Shown here: positions 7,850 through 14,918 of the stretch, in pieces
Layout: each line of letters starts with the position of its first letter
Position numbering within the stretch: the stretch's first letter is position 1
DNA from: Entrophospora sp. SA101
Lineage: Eukaryota > Glomeromycota > Glomeromycetes > Entrophosporales > Entrophosporaceae
DNA length: 14,918 nt
Assembly (NCBI GenBank): GCA_958430865.1
Contig: CAUDNR010004208.1
Location: forward strand, 45,939 to 60,856
Reading direction: 5' to 3'
Position numbers and translations under genes: made by a program
The notes under the pieces: model-generated
Databases searched by the model: none
What the model was told of the DNA's origin: nothing
What the model saw: only the letters and a program-made list of their open reading frames with translations

Positions 7850-8310
7850 GGACAAAAGAAAAAAATTAATTTTATCTAAGATTTTAATTTTGAGTAAATG
7901 CATACTCTATTAGTTTAATCATCTCAGCAGGATCCCACTAGCATTCAAATGCATGGATGCTAATCCAGATAAATGTCCAACTGCTGAAGAAGTTCATAAG
8001 ATTATTGATTTTTGGGTTTGGGATGATTATAAATATTCAAAAAGAACAACAGGATAAATTTAAATCAATTATAATGATAAAATGGGTGAAATAAAATTTG
8101 ATCCTTTCAACAATTACACCAGCAATTCATTCAAATGCTGTTTATACTAGCAGATTATTGGAATTTACAACCTGTGGATTCCAATAAAGTGACAATTATT
8201 GGTAATAAAAATGGTAATTATTAACATTTAATCATTGTTTAAAATTCTATAATATTCACTTTTGTGGTGAATATTTTAAACAGATTGAATTAGCTATACT
8301 GGATGGATTA
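7850..8310 (+). pseudogene. Internally deleted second copy of the kinase gene
   Basis: Bases 7850-7926 match the leader of the first kinase (5695-5776): A-run, GAGTAAATGCATA, AGTTTAATC, TCTCAGC. From about 7929 the sequence switches to the kinase C-terminal end: LAFKCMDANPDKCPTAEEVH is the counterpart of LALRCMDANPNKRPTANEIE at 7113-7172. It then breaks at a TAA (8055-8057) and further frameshifts, although GEIKFDP, NAVYTSRLL and VDSNKVTIIGN can still be followed in changing frames to about 8210. The intron start follows (8203-8237), and a last-exon trace (CAGATTGAATTAGCTATACTG) at about 8279-8299. Everything from the start codon to helix F of the kinase domain is missing. This is a tandem duplicate that lost its middle. 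Confidence 0.82.
8238..8281. repeat. Hairpin replacing the end of the intron in the kinase remnant
   Basis: AATATTCAC (8251-8259) pairs perfectly with GTGAATATT (8267-8275) across 7 nt. Outside it, GTTTAAAA and TTTTAAAC also pair, with an 8-nt extra piece on the left. In the first kinase copy the corresponding intron has no such hairpin, so it arose or inserted after the duplication. A foldback insertion or template-switch product is possible. Confidence 0.6.
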
Positions 8311-8765
8311 TTTGAATAAGTTGTTAAATCTTATTTTATTATGTATTAAATTATTTATCATTTTATTTATTTATTCAGCTATAATTATAATATTAAATGT
8401 CTTGAGAAATGAAATTATAGATAATTAAAATTATTAGCAATATTATATAAAGGTTAATAACTTCTCACAATTATCATATCTTTGGAAAAAAATTTTTCAT
8501 TTTGAAAATCTGGATGTCAAATATGCACAATTCTTTCATTGGGAGATAATTGTATTTATTTCATCAACTTGAAAAAGAAGAAGAGAAATATCAATTATGA
8601 TGATGGCAAATTAAATGAATAATCAAGGTTCAAATTTTATGTTAAAAAATATTTTTATTAAACAGAAATGCAAAGCTAAGCTATTAATTAAAGATAATTA
8701 AATAAATAAATTGATAAAATAACTTGCGAATGATAATAAAATGATTAGTCTATTAATTAATGATT
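8311..8765. other. Anonymous AT-rich stretch
   Basis: No gene or RNA seen. Only short A/T runs and scattered TTAATTAA-type words. Confidence 0.4.
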
Positions 8766-9195
8766 CTATCTAGTTCTATGTACCGCCTCCATATGTGTTT
8801 TTACCATTAATCTCACGACATATTCCCCACTGCAACATATATTATAATTATTGGTGTTATAAGGTTCATCAGGAGGAATACACGCAGTTGTGGTGGTAGT
8901 GGTAGTGGGAAGAGTTGTAATGGTTGAACAGTTTTAACGGTTGTAGTTGTAGTGGGAACGCGTACAGACACAGTTTTTATCTTGATCACAGTCTTGATCA
9001 CGATTTTGATATTATAACGTTTGGATTTTGTTTTGGTGATGGCTTTGGTGTTATCATAATGTTGGTAACGTGCCTCAATATTCAATGTCAATAGACAAAA
9101 AAGAATACATTGCGTGAATGATGGCTTGCGTTGAAATGCCAAAAGTAAATGATTGTAAATATAAAGTAATGATAATATCGAAGAAACAGGTCATA
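8766..9195 (-). pseudogene. Decayed small secreted Thr-rich, Cys-containing protein
   Basis: No single frame is intact, but the minus-strand pieces resemble one secreted protein. ATG 9195-9193 opens a hydrophobic leader (MTCFFDIIITLYLQSFTFG) ending in A-x-A-like context; that frame stops at 9075. An overlapping frame with another hydrophobic run (CILFCLLTLNIEA) leads into a Lys/Thr/Val beta-like stretch (KTVIKIKTVSVRVPTTTTT). A shift near 8915 moves to a third frame with a seven-Thr run, then Cys, 14 residues, Cys-Cys-Ser-Gly. The end reads on in that frame to 8766, or after one more shift gains a fourth Cys and stops at 8776. A CC-S-G-type spacing is seen in knottin-like secreted peptides, but too few Cys remain to assign a fold. 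No toxin function is claimed. At least one and probably two or more frameshifts are present. Confidence 0.5.
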
Positions 9196-9203
9196 TATAT
9201 AAA
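9196..9203 (-). promoter_or_regulatory. TATA-like element before the secreted-protein remnant
   Basis: TATATATA on the minus strand directly abuts the ATG at 9195. If it is a TATA box, transcription would begin inside the reading frame and the true start codon would be downstream. If the ATG is real, it is only AT-rich leader. Confidence 0.2.
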
Positions 9204-9246
9204 GAATGAATTTTTTTGATTGATGCTGCAACCAATTTTGTTGTGA

Positions 9247-9979
9247 TTGATTTCAAGCATTCTCACCAATATTGTTTGCTTATGTTTATACACAAGTTTA
9301 CTCTATTTCCATCAAGGAAAGCATCAAGCGAAACCAATTTCTCAAATATTAAAATTATGCTCTACCGCACAAGAAAGACATAAATTCTTCATTCCAAATT
9401 ATACTTGCTTAGGAGAGCTGGGTGGAAGAAAAAGCTCACAATTTTCAATAGAAAGTAGTAAAAACTTGGAGAGTTTAAATCAAATAAAAGAGGAAATCAT
9501 ATTAGTATATTATTATCCATTTTCAAATCAGCATATCCAGATGGATTCGGAAAGTATCAAACTCGATTATTTATTATTATTATTATTATTATTTGTAAAA
9601 ATAATATATACATATATACCGAGACGATTATTTTATGCGATTTGCATGATATTGCTTCCTGTTTAGGGTAATATCCAGGTAAAATATTCAGATTTGATCA
9701 TTATTCAGTGAATATAAATTTATTAATAATTTTACATTCTACCAAAATTATCAATCAAAAAAACCATCTTTTAAAATCAAAGTGGATTAAGTTGGTTTTT
9801 TTTTTGAGTTTCCAGCTTGAATAAATAATCTTTCAGTTGGAGTAGACGTTACAGGCGCACACAAGTAAGTATTTAGTAACTTGACAAAACCGGAAATTTA
9901 TTTTTAGTTAATTGGAAATGAACAAACAGATGAATTAAACGAGAATTTATCTAACCAAATATTCACATTCATTCAATGA
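9247..9979 (+). CDS. Doubtful spliced gene, unrecognised
   Basis: A 139-codon open frame spans 9247-9666 but begins with TTG, not ATG. Its middle looks protein-like (PNYTCLGELGGRKSSQFSIE). Its end is a (TTA)7 poly-Leu run and hydrophobic AT-rich read-through. Splice-like signals follow: CTTTCAG (to 9836), a 28-nt GC-richer segment (9837-9864), GTAAGT (9865), 43 nt, TTATTTTTAG (to 9907), then 24 codons (LIGNEQTDELNENLSNQIFT...) to TGA at 9977-9979. In one frame the 28-nt segment and the last piece read through without a stop. The link back to the long frame is unresolved, and no start codon was found. It could be two or three terminal exons of an unknown gene, or chance. Confidence 0.27.
9571..9591 (+). 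repeat. (TTA)7 microsatellite
   Basis: Seven TTA triplets in succession, giving poly-Leu in the open frame at 9247-9666. Confidence 0.85.
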
Positions 9980-10303
9980 CTATTATTCATTTGACACTTG
10001 TGTTTCCTTTTTTTGGATTTAAAGTTAATTCGGGATTATAATGTTGCAGTCGCCTTCATTAAGTCCTTAACCAAATATACATACATACAAACACAAAAGA
10101 ATATCCAAATGTATTTAGAAGATATTCTTTGTGATCTTTTTATGAGTAGAGCCATTGACAAAAAAAAAAAAAATCAGACTTCATGAAATTAATAATGATA
10201 AAGTTTTAAATAAATTTTTATAATTATTGTCGCATAAAATAATCGTCCTTGATATTCTCAATGATCAGGTGGTTGCAGAGGTTGTACCCCAAACAATAAT
10301 CAT
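9980..10303. other. Spacer with weak open frames
   Basis: A 62-codon frame at 9998-10186 has no ATG start (TTG) and ends in a Lys run encoded by a 13-A tract. Nothing supports it as a gene. Confidence 0.35.
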
Positions 10304-10334
10304 GCATTTATTTTTCTGCAAAAACATTCGCAAA
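10304..10334 (+). repeat. Dispersed repeat copy (relative of 2737-2767)
   Basis: GCATTTATTTTTCTGCAAAA followed by ACATTCGCAAA matches 2737-2767 at about 27 of 31 bases. Here it lies 48 bp before the minisatellite. There it is one arm of a foldback. Confidence 0.65.
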
Positions 10335-10351
10335 AATTTCGGTCCCGTTTA

Positions 10352-10596
10352 CTTCGTCGAAAATTATTTCGTCGACAATCATTTCGTCGAAAGTCATTTC
10401 GTCGAAAGTTCATTTCGTCGAAAGTTCATTTCGTCGAAAGTTCATTTCGTCGAAAGTTCATTTTGCCGAAAGTTCATTTTGCCGAAAGTTCATTTTGCCG
10501 AAAGTTTATTTCGCCGAAAGTTCATTTCGTCGAAAGTTCATTTCGTCGAAAATTATTTCGTCGACAGTTCATTTCGTCGAAAATTATTTCGTCGGC
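10352..10596 (+). repeat. 15/16-bp CpG-bearing minisatellite, about 15 units
   Basis: Fifteen complete units plus a partial one follow the consensus TTTCGTCGAAAGTTCA. Most are 16 bp; five are 15 bp, ending in AATTA, AATCA or AGTCA. Units 8 to 10 carry TTTTGCCGAAA and unit 11 TTTCGCCGAAA. Two units have GTCGAC in place of GTCGAA. Each unit core, TTTCGTCGAAA, is a near-palindrome with two CpGs in a genome otherwise poor in them. All three plus-strand frames are largely open across the array (FVES, RRKF and SSKV-type peptide repeats), because no unit contains a stop in those frames. The long frame at 10227-10622 starts with TTG and is a by-product of the array, not a gene. Confidence 0.93.
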
Positions 10597-11718
10597 TTAT
10601 GTATCGTACTAATGATAAATGAGGTGATGATAGTGATGGCAACAGTATTGACATTGAATATTTTAGTATTGGTAATAATTATTGTTTTTTAGTAGAGTGT
10701 GTGTATCAGACAAATTGGTAATATTCCTTTCATGATACATAAATTTGAGTTATTCGTATACTTGCAAACTAATTAGCACTCTGATTTTACCTGAATTTTC
10801 TGAATTCCATCAGGAATGTATAATATCTAATTACAATCATACAAATGTAAATTATACTAATAATAAATAAATTAAATGGTTACGCTAAATCATTAAATCG
10901 AAAATTAGTTTTTGAAATTATTAAAATCGTATGATTACATGGGTCTGACAATCAAGTAAGGTTTCTAGCCCAAGCTGTTTCTCAAAATTCAAACTATTTT
11001 GTCGAGTTGGGTTTTTCAACATTTTTTATACAGAGGTAGGTATATTAGACCAGAAACCAAGCCATCAGACGAATTTTTTTGTACTTTAATTACAAAAGTA
11101 TAATAATAATATCGTGTTAAATAAATAAATAAAAATTTTTGTCAATTTTTGGCTAGCATCATAATTATGCATGCTCTATAACTTGTTTTTTAAAAAAACA
11201 ATAATAATAAATTTTTTTTTGTTACATGCATTATTTATTTGATAATTTTAGTATTTAATTTTAAAATCAAATTGGTTATTGTTACCAATCACTTGCTAAC
11301 TTGAAAAAGTATACAATATATCTGATTTTATTTAAACAATTAGAAATGTGTGTTTGTTTGTTGTACATCAAGTTTTTTTTTTCCTTTATTCAATTGACAA
11401 AATAATCAAAATAGGCTTCGGGTCATTTTTAATTTCTAAAATTTTTGCACATTTTTAATTTGTAATATAAGGAATTTATAAAATATTCCGATCAATACTA
11501 TTCGTATGAATTATTTGTATTTGTATTCGTGTTACGTTTTGTCATATTTATTAATTATTAATTATTTCATAATGCGATATTTAACGTAAGAAAACGACTA
11601 AATTAAACTTTGAGTAATGTTGAACCAACAACGGGATGATATGACAACAATGGAAAATTTACTAGAACATTCAAAAAAATCATTTTTTGTTTTATTAAAT
11701 AAATTTGTCTCTTAAATT
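10597..11718. other. Long anonymous AT-rich stretch
   Basis: More than 1.1 kb with no open frame worth calling, no RNA gene and no clear repeat beyond A/T homopolymers. Confidence 0.45.
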
Positions 11719-11750
11719 GGTCACGTTTACTTCATCAACAATCATTTCGT
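11719..11750 (+). repeat. Degenerate copy of the minisatellite edge
   Basis: GGTCACGTTTACTTCATCAA followed by CAATCATTTCGT aligns with GGTCCCGTTTACTTCGTCGA (10341-10360) plus ACAATCATTTCGT (10375-10387), omitting one unit. CpGs of the first array (CGTCGA) appear here as CATCAA. This is the left flank and first units of a second, decayed array. Scattered TTTCGAAG and TCTTCGACA nearby may be further remnants. Confidence 0.6.
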
Positions 11751-11963
11751 GTTATATCAAGGTAGTTTCGAAGTTATATCGAGAGATATGGTCAAGAGAA
11801 GAGTTAGAAAGAGAGTTGTCCTTTGACCAAGTCGAAAACCAACCCTTTAAATACATCTTCAAGTAGCACAATTTAATTTATTAAACTAATTTCTTCGACA
11901 TTTTGTTTAGATCGTCAAGTACATTTCTTCCTTCCTATATACATATGTAAATGTTTCGTTTTA

Positions 11964-12006
11964 CTAAGTGCACGCTATCACTCATTCCCAAAGGGGGTGC
12001 ACTTAG
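11964..12006. repeat. Perfect 10-bp inverted repeat, possible transposon end
   Basis: CTAAGTGCAC (11964-11973) and GTGCACTTAG (11997-12006) are perfect complements across 23 nt, and each contains the palindrome GTGCAC. The outer sequence to 12019 reads AGAGTGTTGACTGTA. On the other strand that is TACAGTCAACACTCTCTAAG, which has the TA + CAGT start and subterminal palindrome I associate with Tc1/mariner or pogo-like ends. The matching other end was not found, so this would be a solo or truncated end. Confidence 0.45.
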
Positions 12007-12019
12007 AGAGTGTTGACTG

Positions 12020-12496
12020 TACCAGGAACTGCCAAGTAGTTTTTAGCAGCATGTTGGACATTCGAAATGTTACACTAATTTTTTATGCGTGTAACGTAAT
12101 TTTAAATTAAAAAACCTTATTGTTCAATTAAAGTGGGGATATGTCAATATGTAACACATACTATAACTTTACAGATATATTTTTTAACTTAATTTCAGCC
12201 ACATTTATCAGCATCTGCAATTTTGACATACTTTACTTAGTACTAGCATTCCAAATATAGTATTATGTGGCAGATGTGTAGTTTGCAATGAAATTAGAGT
12301 AGTCTCCGAAGTATAGTAAAATTAGAAAAATTACAAAATCAAGTAAAAATAAAGCAGAACTGGGAATTGGGTGGACGAACTTGTTATCTTTTAAAACATT
12401 TTCAAGATATAATAGTGAAAAATGCCAAATACACACTTTGTAAAGAACTAAAACTTTTAAAACAATAAATGAAACTACTAAAAAAAACTGAAGGAG
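12020..12496. other. Anonymous stretch before the tandem modules
   Basis: No convincing gene. Short open runs occur near 12440-12504 just before the first GT-like junction of the tandem modules (CTGAAGGAGGATACAAG|GTATTC), which could be an upstream exon. Confidence 0.3.
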
Positions 12497-12803
12497 GATA
12501 CAAGGTATTCATTCTATAATTATTGTTAAATTAATAGTTTTGTGTAATATTTCTTGTTATTAGATGTGGATATAGAAACAAAATAGTCATTGTTAAATTA
12601 ATGGTTTTGTATAATATATTTGTTATTAGGTGTGGTAATAGAAACAGGGTGGTTGCTCTATAATTATTGTTAAATTAATGGTTTTGTTTCCTTAGGACAC
12701 AAGCAAAAGAAACAAGGTAAGTTGTTTCTATAATTATTGTTAAATTAATCTATTTCATAGATAATAGAAACAAGGTAGTTGTTCTATAATTATTGTTAAA
12801 TTT
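12497..12803 (+). repeat. Tandem modules resembling repeated microexon + intron
   Basis: TATAATTATTGTTAAATT recurs at 12515, 12659, 12729 and 12785, with a shortened copy near 12590. Each is followed by TTTTGT-rich sequence, a TTATTAG, CCTTAG or CATAG end, then a short piece containing AGAAACA(A/G)G and a GT-start. Read as splice sites: CAAG|GTATTC (12504/12505), TTATTAG|GTGTGG..ACAGG|GTGG (12629-12649), CCTTAG|GACACAAGC..ACAAG|GTAAGT (12695-12717) and CATAG|ATAATAGAAACAAG|GTAGTT (12760-12775). 'Exons' would be 14 to 23 nt and 'introns' 44 to 62 nt. The seen fact is the tandem repeat. The splice reading is inference and no long frame confirms it. Confidence 0.7.
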
Positions 12804-13310
12804 GTTAAATTTGTATAAATCATTGTGCAAAATGCCACATAACAAAAGTACATAAAATTTATATATGGTTTAGGTTTTTGCAAATCTATGTGGAAAATCT
12901 CGTTTTTTTATCATTCTTTTATGATTTTTAGTTAATGCCAGTCAAAATTTTTTTTATTTTTTAATGACAATACAATCATTTTATTAGCATTAAATTTAAC
13001 GTTAAATTAAATAATGTTAAAATTTTTTTTTATTTAAAATTTAGAATAGATGAAAAGTCTGTGTTCAGTTTATTACAAAAAACCTTGTCAATATTGACCT
13101 AAGAAAATACAAATAAGGAAATTGTTTGCATAAAAAACTACGAACCTTTCTTATATATGTGTATATTAGCTTTAGATTTACAAATATGTCCATTTTTGAA
13201 TGAATTTAGTTGGGTGGAATTAAGAGCGATTATGATTGGGAAGTATTTAAAAAGGGAAAAGAAATGAGAATATCATGAGAATTTATGAAAATGATTATAC
13301 TAAACAAACA
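12804..13310. other. Anonymous AT-rich stretch with a palindrome
   Basis: No gene. AATTTAACGTTAAATT at 12993-13008 is a perfect 16-bp palindrome. Confidence 0.45.
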
Positions 13311-13790
13311 TTATTTTACAACTTCCCTCTTAACATCAGAGCCAAAATGCAATTTCAGGGCCATCAACGCCACTCTGAATTGTAACCTCTTACACTTGAG
13401 ATTTTTTTGATATTCCTCCGGGGTTGCAACATCGTCACAGAGCCATCCTTACCCAGAGGTAGGATCGTTACAGTCAACTTTTCGGCTAGCATGCCAGCAA
13501 CCTTCTCTGGTCTGGTGCTGTGAAGATTAGTGAAAACGTCCTTGACAATTGATGCAGTCTTGGTAAACTCCAGGGCAAAGCGACCTACCGGATTTCAACA
13601 TCATCATATAATCGGATGCAAGTCATATTAGCCTTGTGTACATGAGGAAGACGTGAGAATGACTGTAAAGTGTTCAAGGCAGCATGAATGCTTCAATGTC
13701 TGCTAATTTCTGACAATCAAACATCGCATATCAAAATGTTTCTTCTGAAACAGTCAGTTGTGCTGCCTTGATATCTTGTAATTATAATAT
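13311..13790 (-). pseudogene. GC-richer pseudogene of unknown family
   Basis: On the minus strand four frame-shifted pieces follow each other in a logical protein order. They run from KAAQLTVSEETF and AMFDCQKLADIEAFM, through a piece with AALNTLQSFSRLPHVHKANM and a piece with GRFALEFTKTASIVKDVF and PEKVAGMLAEKLTVTILPLG, to ATPEEYQKNLKCKRLQFRVA and LKLHFGSDVKREVVK, ending at TAA 13313-13311. The breaks are a stop near 13750, shifts near 13680 and 13585, and one near 13445. The composition is clearly richer in G and C than the surroundings and codon choice is mixed, so the piece may come from a highly expressed gene, a mobile element or transfer. No domain was recognised. The C-terminal end appears natural and the N-terminus is missing. 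Confidence 0.62.
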
Positions 13791-13820
13791 TATTACTAAA
13801 ATCCTACCAAAAAATCCGTT

Positions 13821-13916
13821 GTCCGTTGAAACGCGATTTAAATATAAAATCCGTTGAAACGAGAATTTTTTAATTAATAAAATCAAGGGGTAAAACCAAA
13901 ATCTGTTGAAACGAGG
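13821..13916 (+). repeat. Three copies of a CCGTTGAAACG motif
   Basis: (A/G)TC(C/T)GTTGAAACG(C/A)G(A/G) occurs at 13821-13836, 13849-13864 and 13901-13916, with a truncated AATCCGTT just before (13813-13820). Spacing is 28 and 52 bp. CpG-containing words are rare in this sequence, so a short repeat family, possibly a decayed minisatellite or element end, is likely. Confidence 0.7.
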
Positions 13917-13969
13917 GTTCGACTAATACTAATTTTAAACGGAATAACGGGGCTGACTGTGTGGTTTGT

Positions 13970-13985
13970 GGCCTAGTACTAGGCC
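13970..13985. repeat. Perfect 16-bp GC-rich palindrome
   Basis: GGCCTAGTACTAGGCC is its own reverse complement and has no loop. It sits 54 bp after the last CCGTTGAAACG copy. It could be a protein-binding site or the centre of a small foldback element. Nothing else indicates a function. Confidence 0.6.
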
Positions 13986-14308
13986 CTATAAATTATTTTT
14001 TTTGAAATAAATCGAATTTCAATTTTAATAATAATAATGATGATGACATAGCAAAAATCAGGAAACACGAAAATTTTGCATGCATATTCTACAGGATTTA
14101 GGCTACAAGCCATATACACCTATTATTTGTGTTTTTACATTATTGATTCTCTGAAATTTGCTGTAGTGTACCATTTGTTCTAATAAAATCTATTTGAATC
14201 TACTAAAATAAATAAACAAATGGACAAATTTATTATTTATCAAAAAAAGAAATCAAGAAACATTAAAGTATGGACTGAGATTGATGTATCAAAAAAATTT
14301 TTGCAACA
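13986..14308. other. Anonymous AT-rich stretch
   Basis: Short (AAT)n and (GAT)n runs near 14025-14045. No gene seen. Confidence 0.4.
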
Positions 14309-14599
14309 TTAAAAATCATTAAACTTTATACATTTAAAATAAATATTTTGAATATATTCTTTAAAAACAACACTGTTTAAATTGACTACTGCTTGTGTGA
14401 TCAATTCAATCATTAACACCAAAGAAACAAAATTAATTATTTCGTAATAAAAGCTATTTGTTTGTTTATTTATTCGTCTCCGGACGTGACATAAACCGTC
14501 TCCATCCCTACTTACCAATATGCTAATACCTTGATTATTTTTTAAAGAATAATAAGATTCTGATATTTGCTGATACCCCATTACCCAATTTGGCATCAT
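14309..14599 (-). CDS. Hypothetical protein, 96 aa
   Basis: Starts with two consecutive ATGs (14599-14594) and runs to a stop at 14309. Residues 1-45 are mixed and polar (MPNWVMGYQQISESYYSLKN, SRDGDGLCHVRRR). Residues 56-75 are hydrophobic (INFVSLVLMIELITQAVV) and could be a membrane segment, although AT-rich DNA gives such runs easily. A TATATATA-like element lies about 30 bp upstream, near 14628-14635 on the minus strand, at a suitable distance for a TATA box. No domain was recognised, and a spurious frame remains quite possible. Confidence 0.3.
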   Translation of the reverse strand: MMPNWVMGYQQISESYYSLKNNQGISILVSRDGDGLCHVRRRINKQTNSFYYEIINFVSLVLMIELITQAVVNLNSVVFKEYIQNIYFKCIKFNDF

Positions 14600-14918
14600 T
14601 TGACCAGTAAAAAGAGAACCAATAGATTATATATAAGCAAAGAAAGATGGGACCACAAAAGAATTTTAAATCATGCACAAACATAACAGCTTGATAGCTT
14701 GATTGACATAGTGGTGCAGTCTTGCAATTTTTTTATTGTATATTTTAAATATAATTAATCATATGTCTTTAACAAAACAAACATGACTTAGCTATTTAAT
14801 CATTTCTTTCATTTCCTTGTATGTGAATGCCTCCATCCATCGAATATTCATGGTGGTCATGATTATTATGTGATACATTTGATATCATCATTGACATAAC
14901 AAACAATTGCATCACCCA
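14600..14918. other. Window end, no gene seen
   Basis: Upstream region of the minus-strand hypothetical ORF, AT-rich. The terminal 100 bp (from about 14820) is less AT-rich, but no frame could be supported. Confidence 0.35.

Noticed and set aside
9998..10186. 62-codon plus-strand frame
   Set aside because: TTG start, poly-A encoded Lys tail, no supporting context.
10352..10596. CRISPR-like regular repeats
   Set aside because: Units are contiguous without unique spacers, and the genome is clearly eukaryotic.
10227..10622. 131-codon frame with FVES/RRKF peptide repeats
   Set aside because: It starts with TTG and is produced by the 15/16-bp minisatellite, which is open in all three plus-strand frames. 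No coding evidence exists outside the array.
13908..13930. GGGTTCGACTAAT resembling a tRNA T-loop
   Set aside because: No acceptor, D-arm or anticodon stem can be folded around it. It belongs to the CCGTTGAAACG repeat.

Overview
The window looks like nuclear DNA of an arbuscular mycorrhizal fungus (Glomeromycotina, Rhizophagus-like). The sequence is very AT-rich and gene-poor, with long anonymous stretches, short introns of about 45 to 95 nt, broken genes and small repeats. The identification rests on gene style: an Asp/Asn-rich tyrosine-kinase-like (TKL) protein kinase with a CxxC...CxxC leader and HHDLHSGN and DLG motifs, and a three-exon protein with a PD-(D/E)XK-like core of a type I recall as greatly expanded in these fungi. 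No search was run.

Layout. 1-427: hairpins rich in CCAAT motifs, then a short Cys-bearing open frame. 984-1137: a complete 154-bp hAT-type MITE with an exact 8-bp target duplication. 1409-1681: an unrecognised 90-codon ORF. 2469-3232, minus strand: an unrecognised gene remnant, with a foldback repeat inside its proposed last intron. 3929-4382, minus: a frameshifted retropepsin-like fragment without the catalytic DTG/DSG. 4510-5419, minus: the best intact gene candidate (three exons, 248 aa). 5917-7514, plus: a four-exon kinase pseudogene (one in-frame stop, one frameshift), divergent from the previous gene and preceded by a small upstream ORF. 7850-8310: a second, internally deleted copy of that kinase, in which the 5' leader is fused to the C-terminal end.

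8766-9195, minus: a decayed small secreted Thr-rich, Cys-containing protein. 9247-9979: a doubtful spliced gene. 10352-10596: a minisatellite of 15/16-bp CpG-bearing units, with a degenerate relative at 11719. 11964-12019: a hairpin and possible transposon end. 12497-12803: tandem units of about 56 to 77 bp that look like repeated microexon-plus-intron modules. 13311-13790, minus: a GC-richer pseudogene of unknown family. 13821-13985: three dispersed copies of a 16-bp motif and a 16-bp palindrome. 14309-14599, minus: a hypothetical ORF.

There is no evidence that these genes form a pathway. The picture is a fast-turnover region, with tandem duplication, decay and small non-autonomous elements around one or two possibly functional genes. 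No tRNA, rRNA or CRISPR was seen.
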